Shown one piece after another: positions 36,561 to 47,768 of a stretch of DNA of 64,000 nucleotides. The stretch spans positions 9,611,501 to 9,675,500 of the forward strand of contig NC_085112.1 in the NCBI RefSeq assembly GCF_030269925.1. Direction: 5' to 3'. The first letter of the stretch is position 1. Each line of letters opens with the position of its first letter. Position numbers and translations under genes: made by a program. The notes beneath the pieces are model-generated. The model was not told where the DNA came from. It saw only the letters and a program-made list of their open reading frames with translations, and ran no database searches. Source of the DNA: Bombyx mori. Lineage: Eukaryota > Arthropoda > Insecta > Lepidoptera > Bombycidae.

Positions 36561-38149
36561 ATCAAAAATGCTTGATGAAAAACAGAGCGACACAAGCAGC
36601 TATTTACTACGGGGAAATACGTATTTTGATTTTTATGAATTAGAAATTCAGGACAAGGCACGTCTAGTACATATAAATCTAATCTAGTACATATAATACA
36701 TGGATAATTAAAGTGTGCTTTTAGCCAACACAGACATAATATTCTCGCTCAGACTGTCTGCTACAGTCGGATAGTAGGTATCTGTGCAGATACGTTAACT
36801 CCGCTAATACTCGCTAGTCTTTACTAAGTCACAGATAACGTATAGAATAATTAATATTATTGTGTCTGTGGTAGTTACCTGCTGGTCACGTATTGACGAT
36901 AAATTATAGATATGATTCAAGCTTTATTAATTGAAATAGATGATCTTGAACCAGACTAGATAGGTTATAATGACCGAAATATTGCAGAAACCCAATAGTC
37001 CCCTTTATATGGGCTTTTAAAACATAACATAAGGTTATATTTTGGTATGAGATGGAGATTAAAAGGGTAATTTTTACGAAATAATATTCTATACTTGTAT
37101 AATTTTAATACGATAAATATACCAAAAACACAAGCAATACAGAGAAAAATCAATTCAGGTCAATTTATTTACTTTCAATTTTAATGTGTTGATTACACTT
37201 TTAAGTATAATAATCTTAATTATTGAATTAAGTTAAAAAAATTTGGACACTATTTACACACCGAGTCGGTTCCCCTTACCTCTACCCTCCATAATTCCAA
37301 TGCAGTACTACCTTATGTTGATTGTAATTAGTTTTCGTTACGCATACTAATGTATTTATCTTTAAATATTTAGTAAATACCTATTTAGCATTTAAAAACA
37401 AAATAACGTATTTAAAAATCTTCGATGTCCTTTATTAAAATGAAATACTGAATTAAAACGATCAATTTTTAAAGAGATCAAAATCCCCTGCAAATGTAAC
37501 AGTAATAGATCCCGTGGCCTAGCATAGTTGTGGCTTGTGCACCCAAACGCCCCCCGTCGGGAGAGAATGAATAACCATGAAATTACTCGTAAAACTTGCA
37601 TTAGTAAGGCACTTAATATAGCCCCAGGGACCATGTGGGCCACTCGTAAATCCACACGAAAAATATTAAGACACTCATCTTAGTCATAGTTATTAAAGTC
37701 TAAATTGGTAAAATTAATTGTTGTTTGTTTAAAACATTTGTTAACAATTACCGTCATTATATATTAATACGTGAAGCAGAAACTTTGTACCCCTTTTATC
37801 AAAATTGCAAGGACGGAGGAGTATGAAATTTCTCACACTTATAGAGAATATAGAGAAGGAGAGCAGAATATTAATGTTTTTTTTTAATTATGCATAAAAA
37901 TGAATTAAATCAATAAATAAAACATTACACACACTACCACGTATTTGACACAACACATAATAATATACTCTGTTCTTATGGTCAAACTTTTGTTTTTGTT
38001 GAAAGTCAAATTAAGATTAGATTAATATTGTTTGTCTTTAATATTATTTGTTTATACCTAGTGTAGTCTTGGCGAAATCTGTTATTATAGAAGTATAATA
38101 GTCTTTGACAATAGAACATCGAGATATTATGTACTACGTATATATATTT
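36561..38149. other. Non-coding DNA
   Basis: An 87-codon minus-strand frame at 37,392-37,655 overlaps a locally GC-richer block at 37,500-37,650, perhaps a mobile-element relic. I do not recognise it. The rest is AT-rich with nothing to report. Confidence 0.4.
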
Positions 38150-38395
38150 TTACTGGTAGTAGAACCTCTTGTGAGTCCGCGCGGGTGGGTACCACCGCCC
38201 TGCCTATTTCTGCCGTGAAGCAGTAATGCGTTTCGGTTTGAAGGGTGGGGCAGCCGTTGTAACTATACTGAGATCTTAGAACTTATATCTCAAGGTGGGT
38301 GGCGCATTTACGTTGTAGATGTCCATGGGCTCCAGTAACCACTTAACACCAGGTGGGCTGTGAGCTCGTCCACCCACCTAAGCAATAAAAAAAAA
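38150..38395 (+). mobile_element. BMC1-type LINE 3' end, well preserved
   Basis: About 245 bp from tactggtagtagaacctctt to ccacctaagcaataaaaaaa. It is one of the cleanest copies and serves as the reference for this family here. It is 5' truncated and without coding sequence. The surrounding AT-rich flanks make the target duplication ambiguous. Confidence 0.8.
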
Positions 38396-41102
38396 ACTCG
38401 ATGCAATAGAACCATCATAATGTTGAAACCTATAATTTCGATTAATTAAAGTCGAATTTCGACTACAGAGGGACCACTAGTCTAAATAAATAAGCAAAGA
38501 CAAAAGGCTAAATAGCTTTTTCTCCTGTGTTTTAAACAATTTTGTTTTCTTAAGCAGCTATTGAGGTGTTTATTGTTTTCATTTTTAAAAAGTCGGTTTC
38601 CTTTTTTTTTAAGAAAAGAAAGAAACAGTTGAATACCGTTTTCAGCTCTGTTTATTAACCAATTGTCTCATTTTATTGCCATAGGTTTGACAATTTTGAA
38701 GTTTATTTAATTGCAATAAAAAACAAAAGGGTTAATGTAATACATAATATGGATCGTAATATTGATTATGGGCGTATTAATAAAACGACACGTCAAATGA
38801 CTGAAATTTGATTATTCTATTTAATTTTTTCAATCTAAATATTTATTGATCGATAATTAACAATATTGTAATGTGTCTGTGAAGAGCTAATAGTTTTTAT
38901 TATGTTCCACCAACGTAATTACAGGGTATAAGGTATCCTAATGGGGTGATAACGTGGCTACGATTGTGTTACTAAGCCGGCTGGCTTCATTAAGATTTTA
39001 TCTCTGTTTTAATGAAAACCACGTTGAATTATCTCTCTATAGGTTGGTTGTCCCCAAAACGTGGCGTTTCGGATTTCAAACTTCGTATGTACCAGAATTA
39101 ATTAATTAAATAGTTGGAAACAAAACCCACATGATTTTTGTTAGCCTTAGTCGAATCATTGATTTGGTATTTAATTTCATTATATTAACCTAATATATCT
39201 TTTTTTATATGTCTATCTAAAAACATAGTTTAGTCAAAAATGAAAAAATAATTTAGTGAAAACTGTCACGGAAATAATATATATGTATAATATATTTAAT
39301 CTACAGCCCTTTAATTTGTTTTAAAACTAAAGAATATAAAGTTACAATGTGAAGAAAAAAACAATACAACCAAAGAATTCTAATTCTCAATCACGTCACT
39401 AACCTATTCATACCCGTTTCTCGGCTTCTGTCTGTCAAACCTTTCACAGTCGAATAGTTCCATAAAGGAAGCTGGACACCGTGACACACTCGTGACATGA
39501 TGAGATGTCAACTCTAGATGATAAATGACGAGCTGTGGCCGTCAATAAGGAATTCAATTTCTCGCTCGCGTTACCCTGTTGTCAGTTTATGTGATTTGAT
39601 CAGGTCGTTTGTGTGTGGTATCAAATTTGATTATTAATTTAAAATTAAATCTAAGGTATAAACCAACGCTTCCTTGTTATGGTTTGAAATGAAAAGGCTT
39701 CGTTTTTGAGCCGAGATGTTTATAAATTTTTTTTTTTCATCTTCTTCTCTGCGTTCAGTGATGTGAACATAGTCCTTCCAACTTATTTTGTCTGTGTTAG
39801 AAGCTTCGTTCTCAAGACGACAAGTGTTTACGTTCTCATGTTAACATATTGAAACCTGAGAATTGATGTATTCATAACTTCCGTCGTCGGGTGTATAAAA
39901 CATCGTAAACTTGTACTTAGCCATTGTTCATTATATCAAGGAAATTTATTGGGATATAAACAGTGGAATGTGGGAGCTGTGCTTAGGCTGGTAGCGACTG
40001 GCTAATGTGCTTTGTATGTGAATCGTAAAAGTCAAATTAAAGCAAGTGAAAACAGTTCAACGTTGAACGGGTCATATCAAATGGCGAAAAATTAATATTT
40101 GTACAATAGAACGTTCAAAATTGAATCGAATGCTTCTATCAATAAAACTGATATTTCAAGTACGATACGAGTTTTTTTTATTGAATGACTTAAGAATATT
40201 AAGTTAGGAATTAAACAAATTGATACTCTTGCATTAGCGAGACCCAAAAATTGCGCGCAGACATTGACAAATATAAACCTTAAGTACAATTATGGCTTGG
40301 TCAACTTATACAGAATAAATCTTTTATGAACGTAGGTAAGTTTTATATGCAAAAAACCAAGCATTAAATTAATTAACTTCCTCCACATACATTCAATCAC
40401 AGTATTAAATCCAGTAGCTTCGAAATGGAAAGGGTTCATGGATAATAGAAAACGGTTTTTGTCTTTTTATTAATAGTCCGCGGCACATCTTTTCCAGCCA
40501 TTGTCGGAAATCAGAGACAAAGCCATAAACTGTGTCAAATTAAAAACCCTTTGAACTCGCCGTAAACATAATCGTAATACGAAAATAAAAAGGTCGTTCC
40601 GAATGCGGGACATGTGTCCACATGTTGCTAAGAGACAAACCGTGTATAATGTGATGAAGTGTTTTGTCGAATCCATTTTTGGTTTAATGTCGTACAATTA
40701 AATTGGATCGAGTGAATTATTAAAAACTGTACCTTTTTGAGCTGATTTTGATCCCTTTCTAAACTCAAATGTGCTGTGTTGACGTACCTAAATTAAATTA
40801 AATTTTGGATTAATTGTATCATTGGCTTATTTATTAGCGGCTTACTAGTAAGGTTCGTTTTTTTTTTCTTACATACACCGAAACCATATCAGTCTGAGTT
40901 TTATTGTTTTGAAAAATTAACAATTGCCAAGCTTACTTTGCTATTTTAAAAACATGGAAATACTTGCTGAACGTTGTTTTGGTTCAGCCGGGAGCTTAGA
41001 CTGGGAAAACAGACAGACAAAAAAATTAATACATGTTTCAGTTTTAGTAAAATAAACTACTGTAAATAAATAACTGTTTTTACCTACCTATGTGTCAGTA
41101 GT
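38396..41102. other. AT-rich non-coding DNA
   Basis: No gene, RNA gene or named repeat is seen in 2.7 kb. Confidence 0.5.
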
Positions 41103-41350
41103 CTCGAGAGGCTATTCTAGCTATTCTAGGCTAGGCTATTCTAGCTTCATCTTGACTGGCGGGCGAACTCACAGTTCTCCGCCTGAGAGGATCTTCTAAC
41201 ATCTTCCCTAGCAACAGCAGTGCTTTGCTGAATCTACCACCGGATCGGAATCGCGACTCGCCGAGAAAATTCGGTAAAACGGTAAAACTCGGCAGGTTGT
41301 TTCTGTGGGTTAAGTTGAACGTCGAACTCTTTGTCACATTCGACGAGTCG
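41103..41350 (-). repeat. Diverged Bm1-type SINE
   Basis: Reverse copy with tctcgagaggctattctagc, aatctaccaccggatcgg and gtttctgtgggttaagtt. A local triplication of ctattctag occurs at its 3' end, and many substitutions are present. The 5' part is missing. Confidence 0.65.
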
Positions 41351-43170
41351 CAAATAACCTTAAGCTAAAAACTAGAAGTAAAATCTAAAATAATCCTTAA
41401 GGCAATTTAAGTACTTTTACTTCAAATCCGGCTTTTCATCACGACATTAAAGTTATTGACAATAAACCGTTTTTTTAATCCTAAGCTAATCTCTGGATAC
41501 GGATCTGTTCCCGACACGAAGCAGCCGGCGACTGCGTCTTTAATTATTGTCGTGACACAATCGTACATATACTTTTATTTTCAGATATCCTATCCCGCTG
41601 ACTCTTGAAATGCAGGGTTGTTTCGTTGTGGTCGTGATTCTACGTTTATTTAATTTAATTAAGCACTACGCTTGCTTGGTGCTCCAACCATGCTTCTCGT
41701 TCAGGAAAGTAATGTAAGACCCGAACTTTTCAGAGATTAGTAGGAAAAACGGAGCGAACGGTCAGATGAAAAAAATAATTGTGTTTGAATGTTTGCAAAG
41801 TGTCTTCAATTTGAAAATGTAAAGGTATATAAAAAGGTATATAAAAAATTCGTTGTTATTTTAGTAGGTACATACCTATTGGTTTGCCAATTTTTATTGT
41901 GAATTCCTTGTTAATCATCTAGAAATAAATATGTTTTGTTTTAGCATTATAAATATTACATTTAGTTTTAGATTTATAATATATTATTCACAGTTGAATC
42001 CTATTGGAATTAGCATTAGTATTAATTATTAAAAAATGCCTACAATTGCTAGTCCGTTTTCTGTACTTCGTCTTTAAAATATAGTATAGGCTGCGAATTT
42101 CCGTATGCCGGTCGCATAGTGATCACATCCGATCGTATCTAGGTACCCTAGGTAGGAAAACTATACCTAACTACCTAGGCTACCTAACATTTAGGGACAT
42201 TATCACACTAAATAGTGGGGTGCCAAATATACATAGATTTGATTTAACGGGCGTTTATATCCAATACGTTTTATTTAAAAATTACAGTAAGAGGCTTCAA
42301 GCAAAAATATATAATCTACAATTTTTTTTTTCAATTAAAGGAATTAGTACCTACTGTGTTACTTACACTGACGAACAATACCACAATGTTACAATGTTAC
42401 CGGATATCTGAATTGAACTGGATTAATGGATGACCCATCTGAGCTAAATAAATAAATACTTAATATAGAAATTAGGATACATTAGAGTAGGTTCACGAGT
42501 GCATGACTACTGGTAAATTAAGTGATTGGTTAAGGAGTCCCGTGTCATCCATAGCAAGATATTGTGGCCGTGACACAGTTTCATTACAACGAATCGGTCT
42601 ATAATAATTTAAAAAGTTAAAAGCTAAATTTTATTTACTTTGAACGCGGTTAATACGGCCCTGTTAAAAACAAAGATAACCTCTTATACTTGTATGTAGT
42701 GGGCTCCCACGGCCTCGGGACGCTAGTTCTGAACAACATTGTCAACATGAGCCGTTTCCTTTGCCAACTGCCCAGACCGATTGCATTTGCAAAGGAAATA
42801 TTCATCAAGTAATGGCGCGAAAACAAACTTCAAACGAAGAGGATACCTACATGCAAGGCAAAGATTTCTGGTCCGCGCGTAATTAAAATAGCCCCCATAG
42901 ATACCAAATATTAGTCAGGAAAAATAAAATGTTGTTCTTTTTTTGCCTGACTGAAAAGAAAACTGGTAGAGCTATTTACATCAATACCTGATAAGACATC
43001 TTGGGCATCTGTAGTTCTGGTAAACTAAATAATTTATTTAAATTTTACATAGATATTGCCGATAACTTTGTTTAAGTTTGTGGTTTTTTTTCAGGTACTC
43101 TTATGTAGTGCTATAAATGAACTGGTTGTAGGATACTGAGTTTCAAAGATAAAGAGGTTTTTATGCTTAC
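41351..43170. other. AT-rich non-coding DNA
   Basis: No supported gene. A 63-codon frame at 42,220-42,411 is AT-driven and has no motif. Confidence 0.45.
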
Positions 43171-43546
43171 TTTTTTTCCTAACTAATCTGATAGCCTTGA
43201 GAGGCTATTTCAGCGTAACCTTAACTAGTAGGTAAGCTCACGGGGCTCAAACCTGACAACGTTGATAACACAAATCCTAGCAAGAGCCGTGCTTCGCAGA
43301 ACCTACCACCGGATCGGAAACACTGAGAAAATCCGGCGAGAAACTCGGTAGGCTGTGTCTGTGGGTTAATTTACTAGTGACCGGTGCTTCAGGTACCTAC
43401 CTAAAAGCACCGTTAGTGGATCAGGAGGATCCGAAATGACGTGTTTTGGGCGACGTCGACTGCTTTCCATTTTGTCCGCAGGATCGGGAATGTTACCGAC
43501 GGCCACGATGAGAGGGTTCTCGTGTCGTGCCGCTTTATCGAAGTGG
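43171..43546 (-). mobile_element. Bm1-type SINE with internal deletion
   Basis: Both ends of the family are present (T-run on the left, cgctttatcgaagtgg on the right). About 45 bp around the conserved gcgacgggttcgacgag block is missing, between ggttaatttact and agtgaccggtg. The string tgcttac occurs at both flanks (43,164-43,170 and 43,550-43,556) and may be part of the target duplication. Confidence 0.75.
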
Positions 43547-43556
43547 TTTTGCTTAC

Positions 43557-44654
43557 GCTGATACGTGCTGGCATACACCCGAAACCCCACATGAGACGCA
43601 CGCCACTACAGCTACACAACTAGAGTGCTAGGCTGATCTACACAGACTGAATTTCCCAAATTTTCAAGCATACGAGATTCCACCAATTATTTTGTGTAAA
43701 CTAATTCCCGCCCGCGCGTAAACAAAATAGTCCCATAAGTTACCTACCAGCAAGTACGAAATCCATAATAAGTACGAAAAAAACTAACTTAAGATTAAGA
43801 TTATGCCCTATAGGATCTGGGCTAAATAATGTATAAAAACGACTCCTGCCACATGAAAGAAAAAAAGCCACCTTGCAGACGTAGTAGTAGTAGTGGCTGT
43901 TGATACGAAATGACGTGTGTGAACAATCTTAGTTTTGATGTGAACCAAATGTTGTAAACAAAAGGATGATGTTTGCCCTGACTCGACCGCTTTGTAATCC
44001 GTAAACGGTATGATTATAAATTTACGAGGGCGATCATACAAGATTTTCATTCACACATTATGATGGTGTTATTATTAAACCAAAACCGCTGAACAAAAAA
44101 ACAATGAGTCTGTTTGTTATTAGTAGAAGTTATTAGTAGTTAGAGGTCAAAAATGAGTTTAGAACGCGATAAATAGGTACAACTAGTGTTAACTACGTGA
44201 TGAGTGGCATATTTACTTACTGTTTTTGTTTTCTTGACCGTTATCTCTCTTCAGTACCTACAACTCTGCGAGTGCCAAATGGCGAGGGCATCAACGAATA
44301 GCGCATGCCAATAATAAAATACCTTGAATTTCGTGTAATTATTGCTTTTCTGTAAAAGCTTTACATTAAAATAGTACACATATTTACGTGTAGAGAGAGA
44401 GAGAGAGAGAGACAGAGAGAGAGCTCTTCTCTCTGCCGTCTAGCCGCTTTGAACTTAGGAGAGAGAGAGAGCTTGTAGAGAGCGACCGGTTTCGATCCAG
44501 CTGGTTGGTCTGTGGGGGTATCCAGATATACCAGCATCACCTGGTCTGATAAGCTACCGTGACCGGCGTTTCGAATTGAATCATTTTTAGCGACGAAAGC
44601 ATGTCTTCTTGTGGTGGTCATGCGTCAGATTGACCGCAGTCTCGCCTCCTATAT
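43557..44654. other. Non-coding DNA with a (GA)n microsatellite
   Basis: A (GA)n tract lies at about 44,391-44,423, with a second short tract at 44,459-44,471. The CT-rich stretch between them can pair with it as an imperfect inverted repeat. No gene is recognised. Confidence 0.55.
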
Positions 44655-44925
44655 TTTTATTTTTTCTGTGGCTTAATTGGTTTGACGAGTTCACGGCCCA
44701 CCTGGTGTTACATACTTACCAAAGCTCATTGACATCAAAAACGTAAATGCCGTAAAAACGTAATAACGTGCCGCTACCCACCTTGAGACATGAGTCCTAT
44801 ATACGACTATATGGCTGCTCCATCCTTCATACCGACATGCATTAGAACTTCACGGCAAAATACGCGAGGTGGTGGTACCTACCCGTGCGGGCTCACAAAA
44901 CGCCCTACCAGCAGTAAATATCACC
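44655..44925 (-). repeat. BMC1-type LINE 3' end, diverged
   Basis: Reverse copy with gacgagttcacggcccacct and ggtggtggtacctacccgtg retained. A small internal duplication of acgtaaatgccgtaaaaacg-like text enlarges it. Old by its many substitutions. Confidence 0.65.
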
Positions 44926-45003
44926 CACGTACCCTGCATGGGGACCTAGTAGGATATTCGTACCAAACCTAAGCAAATAGACTCTTTTAATTAACTTTCT
45001 CGT

Positions 45004-45258
45004 TCATTCCAGGCAAAACATTTTATTTAAAGCCGCAGCGTCGACGCGCCGATTGCTGATTTCCGAACCTTCTACGAGGTTTCCAATGATTTTTTTTTCG
45101 ATGTAAGTGTTGTGTTCATCGAGTATAAAGTCTTCAATGTGAGATATGAAAAGTACATTTGAATTGATCGAAATGATTTTGGTTGACCTATTTGAAATGA
45201 TAATATTTTCGCGTATTTCCGCCAAAAAGTAGGTACATAAATAGGTAGTTAAACGCAA
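45004..45258 (-). other. Unrecognised 84-codon ORF
   Basis: The minus strand carries an open frame whose peptide looks protein-like (balanced Ile, Glu, Asn, Ser, ending ALNKMFCLE). It is not driven by simple repeats. I recognise no family and found no matching neighbouring exon or splice site. It could be a small gene, the last exon of a distant gene or a relic. Treat it as an open question. Confidence 0.25.
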
Positions 45259-45343
45259 CTGAATATCTACAAAGTATCTCTAACTAAACTATGATACATA
45301 GTAGTTTTAACTAATCTATCACAGACTAATACAGCATTAATAA

Positions 45344-45790
45344 GGACTTTTTGGCGGGAACGTGAGGAGTGAGGTTGTGTGATTTGTTTTATTTTGTCTA
45401 TTTAGTGTTTCTTCAGGTTTAAATGTGTAATAACGGTGGTTTATTAACTGTTTAATATCTGTGACAGTGCACAAATGTAGGAAAAAGAAACAAGCCGCTG
45501 GACGTAACTTCTCGGGATCGTCTCAAAAAGTTCACTGAAAAAATCTCAGTACATGACCACCATTTTACTGAGACTATATTTCATCCCAGTTGATTGATGT
45601 CTCAAATTGATCATCTTCATTTCATTTCACTTCATATTATCATTTTCCATAAAAATATCCCATATTATATCATCTCATCTCATTTCGTTTTATGCCATGT
45701 TTCATATATTAATCAATTTCATTTCATTTCATAGTATTATATTTCATAAAATAAAAGAAATATATAAAAGATTAGGCTGTATGGTATGAT
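45344..45790 (+). repeat. Unclassified dispersed repeat, copy 2
   Basis: Same family as 27,797, starting aaggactttttggcgggaac and including cgctggacgtaacttctcgg and ccaccattttactgagact. It trails into irregular TTTCA/ATTTCA repeats. It ends about 125 bp before the MTRES1 start codon, so it probably contributes to the 5' flank or promoter of that gene. Confidence 0.7.
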
Positions 45791-45915
45791 ACTGTTGCCT
45801 TTCCATTTGGAAAAATAAAACTACTACTACTGCTCGACATTAACTTTTTTCAAATCAAAATAATTTGTTGTAAATGTGACTGCCAACTGCAATTGTGCAC
45901 ATTAACAAATCAGTA

Positions 45916-47626
45916 ATGAGTCTCATCAGGAGATTAACACCAATATTGAATTGTCGATACTTAAGAAGAGAAGTATGTAATCGAAGCATACACACTGTAA
46001 TATTAAAAGAAGCAAACATTAACTCAACTTCGACATTGTTAAACCTTCAGCCTGTTCAGCCTGTATTCAGTATTGAAAGAGGAAAATCTAAAAAGGTATG
46101 TATTTATCCTAGCGTTACAAATTATTCTGTCTAAAATTTTTAAAACATTATTCAATTCGTAGTGTTGTGCTGCTGCTGATTGTAATTAACTGTAATACCC
46201 TTAGATACAACATTTTGATGAATAAAGTGAAGAATTACATTCATAGGTACCTATTTTAGGCAAAGTATGATTCTGACGATGAAGATGAAGCATTTGGAGA
46301 GGATGACTCGTCATTGTCAAAGGATTCAAAAGTTGTTAAATTCAGCACCACATCCATGAGGACTGATGTAATAATAAAATCAGCACTTGGATATGCAAGA
46401 AAGTAAGTGCATATGTTTATAAATATGATGTTTCAGTTTCTCTTAACACTCACTTAATATGTTACTTTAAATTGAATATGTATGCATAAGAATGAGCTTC
46501 GATTACTTAAAGGAACACTAATGTATATCCTTACTAAGTAAATGAACTGGTAATAAAGCAATCGGTAACTTCATATTAAAAATAAACAAAACCAACTTGC
46601 AGATGTCCTCTGTATTACTTCAGGTTTATAATCACATCACAAGATGATTATAACATAGCTAGCTAAGCTCTCGCCTGAAAAAAGTTACAGTTATAAATGT
46701 AAGTTTTTTATTGATTTATATGTTTACTATTACAGCAGGGTAGAGGAAATATTTTATGAAAGTAAAATAAGATTAAATGGCAGGAAAATAATGAAAAAAA
46801 GTGCAGCTGTGAGTATTTCATCTGTTTATCAATTTTAACCTAACTCCAACACATTTTTGAACTATTCCAATATCACTGATGCAGTGGCTATTCATTTAAT
46901 TAAAAATTCTGCTAAAGCATGAGAATATTCTTTTTATAATGGGTAAATTTTAATATGTGAATGGATATCATATTTTCTGATAAAGTTGTGTAAGACAAAC
47001 ATGAGCATAAAAAAAGGCTGAATTCTGCTTCACATTCATAAACACCGTTTAAAAACCTTTGCATTATGATGGGAACGTGCAATACAAATGTTTGAGGTTT
47101 TAATTATTAAAAAAAAGCTATTTATTTATTTATGATACTAAATGATTATTTTGTCTTCTATTTAGAGTGTACTGTGAAATATATATTTTTAGATGAATTC
47201 TTCAAATAAATATTAACTAAAAAATGGTGCACAGATTAAGTTTGTTTGATTTGAAAATTCTAAATTTGTAATTATGGCCAAAAAGTATAATGAACAAGGC
47301 ACTCATTATTTGCCTTTACCCAAGGGTTTTCTTTTTTTAAATATATTGTAGTTAGTTTTACTTCATTAGTATGTAATAAAAATAAATTAAAACGTTTTTA
47401 AATAAATTTGTTTTTCTTTTAGGTAAAACTTGGTGATGAAGTCGATGTTGTTAAAATGATCAGCCCTAAGAATCCAGAACATTTATATGTATCAAGAATA
47501 GAAATATTAAACATAGTACCCAAAGAAGATAGTATTTCTATAACTGCTAGAAGATTCAAAAATCTGCTTATAGAAAATTATGAAATTGATCCATATAAAT
47601 CTAGTTCTACTGAAGAAGAAACATAG
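45916..47626 (+). CDS. MTRES1: Mitochondrial transcription rescue factor 1 (C6orf203 family), 4 exons
   Basis: Coding exons are 45,916-46,095, 46,260-46,402, 46,736-46,808 and 47,423-47,626, giving 199 aa. All introns are GT-AG and every junction keeps the frame (phases 0, 2, 0). The first ATG opens MSLIRRLTPILNCRYLRREV, Arg-rich without acidic residues until later, as in a mitochondrial presequence. An acidic linker follows (DSDDEDEAFGEDD). Next comes the conserved S4-like RNA-binding region from about residue 92: MRTDVIIKSALGYARN, RVEEIFYESKIRLNG, then KKSAAVKLGDEVDVV. In human cells the family member binds mitochondrial nucleic acid and sustains mitochondrial transcription under stress. 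Overall architecture and motif order match; identification rests on recalled family sequence. A repeat ends about 125 bp upstream of the ATG. MCM9 lies tail-to-tail downstream. Confidence 0.88.
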
Positions 47627-47696
47627 GAAATTAGATTTGTAGCGGAAGAAAATAGTTAATTTTGTAAATAGCAAAAGTAATTACAATGTAAAATAT

Positions 47697-47707
47697 AATA
47701 AAATAAA
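47697..47707 (+). terminator. MTRES1 polyadenylation signal (overlapping AATAAA pair)
   Basis: Two near-overlapping AATAAA hexamers begin at 47,697 and 47,702, 71 bp after the MTRES1 stop codon. The usual 10-30 base gap puts cleavage at about 47,715-47,735, just short of the MCM9 stop codon on the other strand. Confidence 0.65.
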
Positions 47708-47755
47708 ACTTTAATAGGCATAATAACTTTTTAAAGCTATTTATAAACATGATTT

Positions 47756-47761
47756 TTTATT
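47756..47761 (-). terminator. Possible MCM9 polyadenylation signal
   Basis: The minus strand reads AATAAA only a few bases after the MCM9 stop codon (47,769-47,771). If used, the MCM9 3' untranslated region is extremely short and its end abuts or overlaps the MTRES1 transcript end. A later signal inside MTRES1 is possible. Confidence 0.5.
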
Positions 47762-47768
47762 ATTTTTT

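Noticed and set aside
45895..45915. Upstream GTG as the MTRES1 start
   Set aside because: It is a non-ATG codon; the first ATG at 45,916 gives a typical mitochondrial presequence.
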